Assembly (NCBI RefSeq): GCF_033807715.1
Contig: NC_084599.1
Location: 29,135,625-29,199,624 of the forward strand
DNA: 64,000 bases
Source: Cololabis saira
Lineage: Eukaryota; Chordata; Actinopteri; Beloniformes; Belonidae
Direction: 5' to 3'
Shown here: piece by piece, positions 1-10,746 of the stretch
How positions within the stretch are numbered: position 1 is the first letter of the stretch
How the letters are laid out: every line of letters begins with the position of its first letter
Notes under the pieces: model-generated
Database searches by the model: none
Told to the model about the DNA's origin: nothing
Seen by the model: only the letters and a program-made list of their open reading frames with translations
Translations under genes and position numbers: made by a program

Positions 1-436
1 GAAATAATCATTATTGCACCCATCACTTTTTGACCAGGAAAATAGTTAAAATTTCTTTTTTTTCTCGCAACTACAGGTAATTTATTCCTGCTGAGGCTTT
101 TAAACCACATGTTTATGACTGCCTCTTTGACCCCACGTGGACTCTCATTGAGATGGGAGAAAACATGTTTTGCAGGCAGTGTCTTTGAACTTTGATGTGT
201 ACACTGATTTGATGGACAGGTGTCCTCCTATCTCCATCCTGTCAGTACCACTCACCTGCTCAGCGGGGAAATTGCTTTATAGGTCATTGTTCTGATAAAA
301 AAGCCGCTCGTGTTTTGGCATCCAACATTGTTTTTCTTCTGCAGTCGGTCATTAGGTCCAAAGGTTTGCTCAAAGTTACAGTGAAGTGTTGCAGAGAGAG
401 AAAGAGGGGAGAAGCAACTTTAGAGCAAACAAATAA
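1..436. other. Flanking sequence without a recognised gene
   Basis: Ordinary AT-rich sequence before the repeat array. I see no convincing exon, RNA gene or transposon end in it; the open frames that cross it run into the TAA microsatellite and are not credible. Confidence 0.5.
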
Positions 437-437
437 T

Positions 438-502
<65 letters not shown>
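437..502. repeat. (TAA)n microsatellite at the left edge of the array
   Basis: About 21 uninterrupted AAT/TAA triplets, ending directly in the TTAAAGCTGCAAGCAGC head of the first array unit. The same short (TAA)n sequence sits at most internal unit junctions, so the microsatellite is part of how the units are joined or where they insert. Confidence 0.95.
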
Positions 503-2755
503 TAAAGCTGCAAGCAGCAATGAACGGGCCCTCGCACTCACGGCCACCGCCCCCCATAAGTATCAGAAATGACACCACCCACGACTTCCTATGTCAAACC
601 ATTGAAAAGTTATAGCAGAAAAAAGGGACAACCAATCAGAAGAAGGGGCGGGGCTAATTCAGGCCAATGAAGGTCAAGGACTCCATACAGAATCTGATGA
701 CACCACCCACGACTCTCTATGTCAAACCATTCCGAAGTTATAGCAGAAAATCGGGACAACCAATCAGAAGAAGGGGCGGGGCTAATTAAGGCTAACGAAG
801 CTTAAGGACTCATTACAGAGTCCCATGACACCACCCACAACTTCATATGTCAAACCATTAAAAAGTTATAGCAGAAAAAAGGGACAACCAATCAGAAGAA
901 GGGGCGGGGCTAATTAAGGCCAACGAAGCTTAAGGACTCATTACAGAGTCCCATGACACCACCCACGACTTCCTATGTCAAACAATTAAAATGTTATAGC
1001 AGAAAAAAGGGACAACCAATGACAAGAAGGGGCGGGGCTAATTAAGGCCAACGAAGCTTAAGAACTCATTACAGAGTCCCATGATACCACCCATGACTTC
1101 CTATGTCAAACCATTCAAAAGTTATAGCAGAAAAAAGGGACAACCAATCAGAAGAAGGGGCGGGGCTAATTAAGGCCAACGAAGCTTAAGGACTCATTAC
1201 AGAGTCCCATGACACCACCCACAACTCTCTATGTCAAACCATTCAAAAGTTATGGCAGAGAAAAGTATTCTAGGGGGCGCTGTTGAGCCGTTAGGCCACA
1301 CCCATTAATGCAAACAATGAAATATCAAATGTATCGCCAAGTCTGGCTTGCATGCAAAATTTGGTGACTTTTGGAGAACTATCAAATATGGACCAATCAC
1401 ATGAAGGGGGGGCGCGCCTTTTGGCATCTAGTGTCACCACGGTAACACTTTTGAAAGAGAAAAGTAATGCGTGGGGTCGCAGGATGTAGACGCACATTTT
1501 GATGTATAACACACCTGGGTGCACGTTACGGTTCGGGCTGAATTAACTGCCGAAGGAATGGCATAAATTTCGCCAAAATGACACAATGTATTCAAAATGG
1601 CCGACATCCTGTTCGGTTTCGGCCATGGCTCCAAGAGACTTTTCTTTAAGTTGTGCCATGATACAGGTGTGTAGCGATTTTCGTGCATATACGTCAAACC
1701 GTATTGTGGGGCTTGAGGCACAAAGTTTTCCGGGGGGCGCTGTTGAGCCATTTTGCCACGCCCATTAATGCAAACCATGAAATATCAAATTTATCGCCAG
1801 GCCTGGCTTGCATGCCAAATTTGGTGCCTTTTGGGGAACTATCAAATATGGACCAATCAGATGAAGGGGGGGTGCGCTTGTTGGCGTCTAGCGTCGCCAC
1901 GGTAACACTTTTGAAAGAGAAAAGTAATGCGTGTAGTCGCAGGATGGAGACGCACATTTTGATGTATAACACATCTGGGTTCACGATACGGTTCGGGCTG
2001 AATTAACTCTCGAAGGAATGGAATATATTGCTCCAAAATTACGCGATTAATTCAGAATGTTCAAAATGGCCGACTTCCTGTTCGGTTTCGACCATGGCAC
2101 CAAGAGACTTTTCTTTTAGTTGCGACATGATACAGGTGTGTACCGATTTTCGTTCATGTACGTCAAACCGTATTATGGGGCTTGAGGCTCAAAGTTTTTT
2201 CTGTCTGAACCAATCAGATGAAGGGTGGGCGCGCTTTTTGGCGTCTAGCGACTCCACGGTAACGCTTTTGAAAGAGAAAAGTAATGCGTGGTGTCGCACG
2301 ATGGAGACGCACATTTTTATGTATAACACACCTGGGTGCACGTTACGGTTCGGGCTGAATTAACTGCCAAAGGAATGGCATACATTTCGCCAAAATGACA
2401 CGTTTAATTCAAAATGGCCGAGATCCTGTTCGGTTTCGGGCATGACCCCTAGAGACTTTTGTTTAAGTTGCGACATGATACAGGTGTGTACCGATTTTCA
2501 TGCATGTACGATAAACCATATTGTGGGGCTTGAGGCACAAAGTTTTCAAGGGGGCGCTGTTGAGCCATTTTGCCACGCCCATTAATGCAAACCATTAAAT
2601 ATCAAATTTTTCGCCAGGCCTGACTTGCGTGCAAAATTTGGTGACTTTTTGGGCACGTTTAGGGGGGCAAAAAGGCCCTCCTTTCGTCAGAAGAAGAAAG
2701 AAAAACAATTCCTACAGATACAATAGGGCCTTCGCACTGCAAGTGCTCGGGCCCT
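501..2755 (+). repeat. Array unit 1, complete composite repeat
   Basis: This is the most complete copy. It opens with the head TTAAAGCTGCAAGCAGC followed by GGGCCCTCGCACT. Six 128-bp tandem subrepeats begin with GACACCACCC or a variant at 571, 698, 827, 955, 1083 and 1211, and most carry CCAATCAG and GGGGCGGGGC. From about 1275 a second set of larger related modules follows, each containing TGTTGAGCC, CCAATCA, CGCCACGGTAAC and TTCGGGCTGAATTAACT. It ends in a GGGCCTTCGCACT hairpin and (TAA)n. I read no protein in it: the open frames are short, present on both strands and repeat with the DNA. Similar fragments are, to my knowledge, abundant in teleost genomes, but I cannot name the family. Confidence 0.85.
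571..1274 (+). repeat. 128-bp tandem subrepeat block of unit 1
   Basis: Six near-identical subrepeats with starts spaced 127-129 bp apart. Most hold the pair CCAATCAG (an NF-Y type CCAAT box) and GGGGCGGGGC (an Sp1 type GC box) about 7 bp apart. The fourth reads CCAATGACA and has lost the perfect CCAAT context. Shorter blocks of the same subrepeat occur in every other unit, with three to five copies. Confidence 0.85.
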
Positions 2756-2771
2756 AATAATAATAATAATA

Positions 2772-4713
2772 ATTAAAGCTGCAAGCAGCAATGAACGGGC
2801 CCTCGCACTCACGGCCACCGCCCCCCATAAGTATCAGAAATGACACCACCCACGACTTCCTATGTCAAACCATTGAAAAGTTATAGCAGAAAAAAGGGAC
2901 AACCAATCAGAAGAAGGGGCGGGGCTAATTCAGGCCAATGAAGGTCAAGGACTCCATACAGAATTTTATGACACCACCCAGGACTCTCTATGTCAAACCA
3001 TTCCAAAGTTATAGCAGAAAATCGGGACAACCAATCAGAAGAAGGGGCGGGGCTAATTAAGGCCAACGAAGCTTAAGAACTCATTACAGAGTCCCATGAT
3101 ACCACCCACAACTTCCTATGTCAAACCATTCAAAAGTTATAGCAGAAAAAAGGGACAACCAATCAGAAGAAGGGGCGGGGCTAATTAAGGCCAACGAAGC
3201 TTAAGGACTCATTACAGAGTCCCATGACACCACCCACAACTCTATGTCAAACCATTCCAAAGTTATGGCAGAGAAAAGTATTCTAGGGGGCGCTGTTGAG
3301 CCGTTAGGCCACGCCCATTAAAGCAAACCATGAAATATCAAATTTATCACCAGGCCTGGCTTGCATGCAAAATTTGGTGACTTTTGGAGAACTATCAAAT
3401 ATGGACCAATCACATGAAGGGGGGGCGCCTTTTGGCGTCTAGCGTCGCCACGGTAACACTTTTGAAAGAGAAAAGTAATGCGTGGTGTCGCAGGATGTAG
3501 ACGCACATTTTGAGGTATAACACACCTGGGGGCACGTTACGGTTCGGGCTGAATTAACTGCCGAAGGAATGGCATAAATTTCGCCAAAATGACACAATGT
3601 ATTCAAAATGGCCGACATCCTGTTCGGTTTCGGCCATGGCTCCAAGAGACTTTTCTTTAAGTTGTGCCATGATACAGGTGTGTAGCGATTTTCGTGCATG
3701 TACGTCAAACCGTATTGTGGGGCTTGAGGCACAAAGTTTTCCGGGGGGCGCTGTTGAGCCATTTTGCCACGCCCATTAATTCAAACCATGAAATATCAAA
3801 GTTATCGCCAGGCCTGGCTTGCATGCCAAATTTGGTGCCTTTTGGGGAACTATCAAATATGGACCAATCAGATGAAGGGGGGGTGCGCTTGTTGGCGTCT
3901 AGCGTTGCCACGGTAACACTTTCGAAAGAGAAAAGTAATGCGTGTAGTCGCAGGATGGAGACGCACATTTTGATGTATAACACATCTGGGTTCACGATAC
4001 GGTTCGGGCTGAATTAACTCTCGAAGGAATGGCATATATTGCTACAAAATTACGCAATTAATTCAGAATGTTCAAAATGGCCGACTTCCTGTTCGGTTTC
4101 GGCCATGGCGCCAAGAGACTTTTCTTTTAGTTGCGACATGATACAGGAGTGTACCAATTTTCGTTCATGTACGTCAAACCGTATTATGGGGCTTGAGGCG
4201 CAAAGTTTTTTCTGTCTGAACCAACCAGATGAAGGGTGGCCGCGCTTTTTGGCGTCTAGCGTCGCCACGGTAACGCTTTTGAAAGAGAAAAGTAATGCGT
4301 GTAGTCGCAGGATGGAGACGCACATTTTGATGTATAACACACTTGGGTGCACGTTACGGTTCGGGCTGAATTAACTTTCGAAGGAATGGCATAAATTTCG
4401 CCAAAATGACACAACTAATTCAAAATGGCCGACTTCCTGTTCGGTTTCGGGCATGACGCCAAGAGACTTTTCTTTAAGTTGTCCCATGATACAGGTGTGT
4501 ACCGAATTTCGTGCATGTACGTCAAACCGTATCGTGGGGCTTGAGGCACAAAGTTTTCAAGGTGGCGCTGTTGAGCCATTTTGCCACGCCCATTAATGCA
4601 AACCATTAAATATCAAATTTTTCGCCAGGCCTGACTTGGGTGCAAAATTTGGTGACTTTTTGGGCATGTTTAGGGGGGCAAAAAGGCCATCACTTTGTCA
4701 GAAGAAAAATAAT
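2772..4713 (+). repeat. Array unit 2, near-identical to unit 7
   Basis: It has a head at 2772, four 128-bp subrepeats (starts at 2842, 2970, 3098 and 3226), then the larger module block. It ends in AAAAAGGCCATCACTTTGTC and (TAA)n without the hairpin tail. Compared with 13132-15073 (offset 10,360) I found one base difference by eye, G at 4465 against T at 14825. The match stops just inside the next head, around 4738. Confidence 0.85.
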
Positions 4714-4720
4714 AATAATA

Positions 4721-5162
4721 ATTAAAGCTGCAAGCAGCAATGAACGGGCCCTCGCACTCACGTCAACCGCCCCCCATAAGCATATCAGAAATGACACCAC
4801 CCACGACTTCCTATGTCAAACCCTTCAAAAGTTATAGCAGAAAAAAGGGACGACCTGTCAGAAGAAGGGGCGGGGCTAATTCAGGGCAAAGAAGATCAAG
4901 GACTCATTACAGAGTCCCATGACACCACCCACGACTCTCTATGTCAAAACATTCAAAAGTTATAGCAGAAAATAGGGACAACCAATCAGAAAAAGGGACT
5001 GGGCTAATTGTCACCAACTATGGTCAAGGACTCAATGCCGAGTCCCATGACACCACCCACGACTCTCTATGTCAAACCTTTCAAAAGTTATGGCAGAAAA
5101 AAGTATTCTAGGGGGCGCTGTTGAGCCGTGAGGACACGCCCATTAATGCAAACCATGAAAAA
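4721..5162 (+). repeat. Array unit 3, 3'-truncated copy
   Basis: It begins with an intact head and holds about three diverged 128-bp subrepeats; the first has lost its CCAAT box and the second its perfect GC box. It breaks off in the TGTTGAGCC module after AATGCAAACCATG, running into poly-A and unrelated DNA. It is more diverged than neighbouring units, so it is probably older or freed from homogenisation. Confidence 0.8.
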
Positions 5163-5751
<589 letters not shown>

Positions 5752-5972
5752 ATACCTGAAGTGTGACTACCTGCAGAACGTATTTTAGCATGAAAGCTTG
5801 CATATTTAACGTACATCAAGCATCCTGTATCATAGCTACATGTCTGCCGTTTGTAACAAAGCAAACCGCGTGAAAATCGGTTGAAAATCAAGTGAGTTAT
5901 AGTTATTTTACTTATGCAGACACCTCCTTCCACAATAGAAGTGAACGCTCTAGAGTTAAAGCGATACCGATC

Positions 5973-6037
5973 CAAGATGGCGGCCACGCCCGACGTTCTC
6001 AGGCAGTCAATGCGGCGCCTCGACCAAGATGGCGGCC
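5973..6037 (+). promoter_or_regulatory. Two YY1-like sites in a small CpG-rich patch
   Basis: CAAGATGGCGGCC occurs twice, at 5973-5985 and 6025-6037, 52 bp apart. AAGATGGCGGC is the classic YY1 motif. The surrounding 5940-6080 is GC- and CpG-rich in an AT-rich setting. Binding and function are inference; the patch could equally be the diverged end of a mobile element. Confidence 0.4.
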
Positions 6038-6089
6038 GCGCTGAACATCAGCCCCTCCCCCCGCGGGAGCTGCGCGCGCAAACTCCACT

Positions 6090-6190
6090 CAAATTCAAAA
6101 GTTATGGCAGAAAATCGGGACAACCAATCAGAAGAAGGGGAAAGAGAAAAGTAATGTGCGTCGTCACAGGACAGAGACGAACATTCTGAT
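6090..6190 (+). repeat. Internally deleted fragment of the array repeat
   Basis: A 128-bp-type stretch (TTATGGCAGAAAATCGGGAC, CCAATCAGAAGAAGGGG) joins directly to a larger-module stretch (GAAAGAGAAAAGTAATG, then a diverged CACAGGACAGAGACGAACATT). The sequence normally between them is missing, so this is a deletion derivative of the same family. Confidence 0.7.
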
Positions 6191-6233
6191 GTAAAAAAAA
6201 ACACAAAAATTGCTGACAAAAATTTTGGCATAT

Positions 6234-6310
6234 CAAGCCAGGCTTGAACTCTCGACCTCTGGCAGCAAAGACCGCAATAATCTGGCTGAGCTAAGTCTCA
6301 GCTATTCCTT
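6234..6310 (-). repeat. tRNA-like SINE fragment
   Basis: On the minus strand there is an A-box-like TTAGCTCAGCCAGATTA and, downstream, a B-box-like GGTCGAGAGTTCAAGCC (plus-strand 6241-6257), spaced as in a tRNA. The arms do not pair into a clean cloverleaf, so this is better read as a tRNA-derived SINE head than as a functional tRNA gene. Confidence 0.45.
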
Positions 6311-6513
6311 TTTATTTGACCTACTGGCTTAGGACAGACCAACATAGCGATAAAATGTCTGGAACTTTTTTTTCCTAATTTTTTAAATATTTGTAAGTTA
6401 TAAATATTAGTAAAACCCTACTATTTAAATTATTACTTTTTCTGTAACCATTCTGCCAAGGTTGTAACCGGGCTGAGCCGGGAATATTTCTGAAGTCACC
6501 ACATTACAGGGAG

Positions 6514-6664
6514 CTGATTGGTCGGGGGGCGGGGCCGTCATCACCCTACTCGCCACTGATTGGTCGGGGGGCGGGGCCGTCATCACCCTACTCGCCACTG
6601 ATTGGTCGGGGGGCGGGGCCGCCATCACCCTACTCGCCACTGATTGGTCAGGGGGCGGGGCCGG
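6514..6664. repeat. 42-bp x4 minisatellite of CCAAT and GC boxes
   Basis: Four copies start at 6514, 6556, 6598 and 6640, exactly 42 bp apart. Each holds CTGATTGGTC (an inverted CCAAT box) followed by GGGGCGGGGCC; spacers read GTCATCACCCTACTCGCCA with few changes. NF-Y and Sp1 pairs are classic vertebrate promoter elements, and a TATA-like TTATTATAAAA follows near 6725. The architecture resembles a promoter pointing right into unit 4; transcription is inferred, not shown. Confidence 0.85.
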
Positions 6665-6720
6665 CAGACGTTTGAATCAGGAAGCGGGAGTCAGCGCGAG
6701 AGCGACTGGCGGCTCGCGGC

Positions 6721-6735
6721 AATTTTATTATAAAA
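6721..6735 (+). promoter_or_regulatory. TATA-like element after the CCAAT/GC minisatellite
   Basis: AATTTTATTATAAAAAAAGG begins about 60 bp after the last GC box. TTATAAAA resembles a TATA box. It also overlaps the point where homology to array unit 4 resumes, so the match may be incidental. Confidence 0.25.
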
Positions 6736-8433
6736 AAAGGACAACCAATCAGAAGAAGGGGCGGGGCTAATTCAGGCCAATGAAGTTCAAGGACTCCATA
6801 AAGAATCGGATGACACCACCCACGACTCTCTATGTCAAACCATTCAAAAGTTATAGCAGAAAATCGGGACAACCAATCAGAAGAAGGGGCGGGGCTAATT
6901 AAGGCCAACGAAGCTTAAGGACTCATTACAGAGTCCCATGACACCACCCACGACTCTCTATGTGAAACCATTCAAAAGTTATGGCAGAGAAAAGTATTCT
7001 AGGGGGCGCTGTTGAGCCGTTAGGCCACGCCCATTAATGCAAACCATGAAATATCACATTTATCGCCAGGCCTGGCTTGCATGCAAATTTTGGTGACTTT
7101 TGGAGAACTATCAAATATGGACCAATCAGATGAAGGGTGGGTGCGCTTTTTTGCGTCTAGCGTCGCCACGGTAACACTTTTGAAAGAGAAAAGTAATGCG
7201 TGGTGTCGCACGATGGAGACGCACATTTTGGTGTATAACACACCTGGGTGCACGTTACGGTTCGGGCTGAATTAACTGCCGAAGGAATGGCATAAATTGT
7301 GCCAAAATTACACAATTAATTCAAAATGGCTGACTTCCTGTTCGGTTTCGGCCATGGCTCCAAGAGACTTTTCTTTAAGTTGCGACATGATACAGGTGTG
7401 TACCGATTTTCGTGCATGTACGTCAAACCGTATTGTGGGGCTTGAGGCACAAAGTTTTCCGGGGGGCGCTGTTGAGCCATTTTGCCACGCCCATTAATGC
7501 AAACCATGAAATATCAAATTTATCGCCAGGCCTGCCTTGCATGCCAAATTTGGTGCCTTTTGGGGAACTATCAAATATGGACCAATCAGATGAAGGGGGG
7601 GTGCGCTTGTTGGCGTCTAGCGTCGCCACGGTAACACTTTCGAAAGAGAAAAGTAATGCGTGTAGTCGCAGGATGGAGACACATATTTTGATGTATAACA
7701 CATCTGGGTTCACGATACGGTTCGGGCTGAATTAACTCTCGAAGGAATGGCTCATATTGCTCCAAAATTACGCGATTAATTCAGAATGTTCAAAATGGCC
7801 GACTTCCTGTTCGGTTTCGGCCATGGCGCCAAGAGACTTTTCTTTAAGTTGCGACATGATACAGGTGTGTACCGATTTTTGTTCATGTACGTCAAAGCGT
7901 ATTATGGGGCTTGAGGCGCAAAGTTTTTTCTGTCTGAACCAATCAGATGAAGGGTGGGCACGCTTTTTGGCGTCTAGCGTCGCCACGGTAACGCTTTTGA
8001 AAGAGAAAAGTAATGCGTGGTGTCGGAGGATGGAGACGCACATTTTGATGTATAACACACCTGGGTGCACGTTACGGTTCGGGCTGAATTAACTTTGGAA
8101 GGAATGGCATAAATTTCGCCAAAATGACACGACTAATTCAAAATGGCCGACTTCCTGTTCGGTTTCGGGCATGACGCCAAGAGACTTTTCTTTCAGTTGC
8201 GCCATGATACAGGTGTGTACCGATCTTCGTGCATGTACGTCAAACCGTATCGTGGGGCTTGAGGCACAAAGTTTTCAAGGGGGCGCTGTTGAGCCATTTT
8301 GCCACGCCCATTAATGCAAACCATTAAATATCAAATTTTTCGCCAGGCCTGACTTGGGTGCAAAATTTGGTGACTTTTTGGGCATGTTAAGGGGGGCAAA
8401 AAGGCCATCACTTTGTCAGAAGAAAAATAATAA
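6732..8433 (+). repeat. Array unit 4, 5'-truncated copy
   Basis: Homology starts inside a 128-bp subrepeat at GGACAACCAATCAG, so the head is missing. Two CCAAT/GC-box subrepeats remain, followed by a full block of larger modules and the AAGGCCATCACTTTGTCAG ending with (TAA)n. It joins directly to the head of unit 5. Confidence 0.8.
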
Positions 8434-8438
8434 TAATA

Positions 8439-10735
8439 ATTAAAGCTGCAAGCAGCGATGAACGGGCCCTCGCACTCACGTCCACCGCCCCCCATAAGCA
8501 TATCAGAAATGACACCACCCACGACTCTCTATGTCAAACCATTCAAAAGTTATAGCAGAAAAAAGGAACAACCAATCAGAAGAAGGGGCGGGGCTAATTC
8601 AGGCAAATGAAGGTCAAGGACTCATTACAGACTCTGATGACACCACCCACGACTCTCTATGTCAAACCATTCAAAAGTTATGGCAGAAAATCGGGACAAC
8701 CAATCAGAAGAAGGGGCGGGGCTAATTCAGGCCAATTATGGTCAAGGACTCAATACCGAGTCCCATGACACCACCCACGACTCTTTATGTCAAACCATTC
8801 AAAAGTTATAGCAGAAAATCGGGACAACCAATCAGAAGAAGGGGCGGGGCTAATTAAGGCCAACGAAGCTTGAGGACTCATTACAGAATCCCATGACACC
8901 ACCCACGACTTCCTATGTCAAACCATTCAAAAGTTATGGCAGATAAAAGTATTCTAGGGGGCGCTGTTGAGCAGTTAGGCCACGCCCATTAATGGAAACC
9001 ATGAAATATCAAATTTATCGCCAAGTCTGGCTTGCATGTAAAATTTGGTGACTTTTGGAGAACTATCAAATATGGACCAATCAGATGAAGGGGGGGTGCG
9101 CTTGTTGGCGTCTAGCGTCGCCACGGTAACACTTTCGAAAGAGAAAAGTAATGCGTGTAGTCGCAGGATGGAGACGCACATTTTGATGTATAACACATCT
9201 GGGTTCACGATACGGTTCGGGCTGAATTAACTCTCGAAGGAATGGCATATATTGCTCCAAAATTACGCAATTAATTCAGAATGTTCAAAATGGCCGACTT
9301 CCTGTTCGGTTTCGGCCATGGCGCCAAGAGACTTTTCTTTTAGTTGCGACATGATACAGGTGTGTACCGATTTTCGTTCATGTACGTCAAACCGTATTAT
9401 GGGGCTTGAGGCACAAAGTTTTTTCTGTCGAAACAATCAGATGAAGGGTGGGCGCGCTTTTTGGCGTCTAGCGCCGCCACGGTAACGCTTTTGAAAGAGA
9501 AAAGTAATGCGTGTTGTCGCAGGATGGAGACGCACATTTTGATGTATAACACACTTGGGGGCACGTTACGGTTCGGGCTGAATTAACTTTCGAAGGAATG
9601 GCATAAATTTCGCCAAAATGACACAACTAATTCAAAATGGCCGACATCCTGTTCGGTTTCGGGCATGACCCCAAGAGACTTTTGTTTAAGTTGTCCCATG
9701 ATACAGGTGTGTACTGATTTTCGTGCATGTACGTCAAACCGTATCGTGGGGCTTGAGGCACAAAGTTTTCCGGGGGGCGCTGTTCAGCCATTTTGCCACG
9801 CCCATTAATGCAAACCATGAAATATCAAATTTATCGCCAGGCCTGGCTTGCATGCCAAATTTGGTGCCTTTTGGGGAACTATCAAATATGGACCAATCAG
9901 ATGAAGGGGGGGTGCGCTTGTTGGCGTCTAGCGTCGCCACGGTAACACTTTTCAAAGAGAAAAGTAATGCGTGTAGTCGCAGGATGGAGACGCACATTTT
10001 GATGTATAACACATCTGGGTTTACGATACGGTTCGGGCTGAATTAATTCTCGAAGGAATGGCATATATTGCTCCAAAATTACGCGATTAATTCAGAATGT
10101 TCAAAATGGCCGACTTCCTGTTCGGTTTCGGCCATGGCGCCAAGAGACTTTTCTTTTAGTTGCGACATGATACAGGAGTGTACCGATTTTCGTTCAAGTA
10201 CGTCAAACCGTATTATGGGGCTTGAGGCGCAAAGTTTTTTCTGTCTGAAGCAACGAGATGAAGGGTGGGCGCGCTTTTTGGCGTCTAGCGTCGCCACGGT
10301 AACGCTTTTGAAAGAGAAAAGTAATGCGTGTTGTCGCAGGATGGAGACGCACATTTTGATGTATAACACACTTGGGGGCACGTTACGGTTCGGGCTGAAT
10401 TAACTTTCGAAGGAATGGCATAAATTTCGCCAAAATGACACAACTAATTCAAAATGGCCGACATCCTGTTCGGTTTCGGGCATGACCCCAAGAGACTTTT
10501 GTTTAAGTTGTCCCATGATACAGGTGTGTACTGATTTTCGTGCATGTACGTCAAACCGTATCGTGGGGCTTGAGGCACAAAGTTTTCCGGGGGGCGCTGT
10601 TGAGCCATTTTGCCACGCCCATTAATGCAAACCTTTAAATATCAAATTTTTCGCCAGGCCTGACTAGGGTGCAAAATTTGGTGACTTTTTGGGCATGTTA
10701 AGGGGGGCAAAAAGGCCTTCACTTTGTCAGGAAAA
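8439..10735 (+). repeat. Array unit 5
   Basis: It has an intact head (variant GCAGCGATGAACG), three 128-bp subrepeats with CCAAT and GC boxes plus a fourth partial one, and an extended block of larger modules. The 3' part, about 9742-10735, recurs at an offset of 2,208 bp in unit 6 with only scattered differences; both carry the diagnostic TGTTCAGCC in place of TGTTGAGCC. Confidence 0.8.
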
Positions 10736-10746
10736 TAATAATAATA

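Noticed and set aside
698..760. Possible hammerhead ribozyme core (CTGATGA) in the 128-bp subrepeat
   Set aside because: CTGATGA is present in some subrepeats, but the required GAAA partner and flanking stems are not in the right places, and the motif is not conserved among subrepeats.
6234..6310. Functional tRNA gene
   Set aside because: A and B boxes are recognisable, but acceptor and anticodon stems do not pair well, so it is called a SINE fragment.
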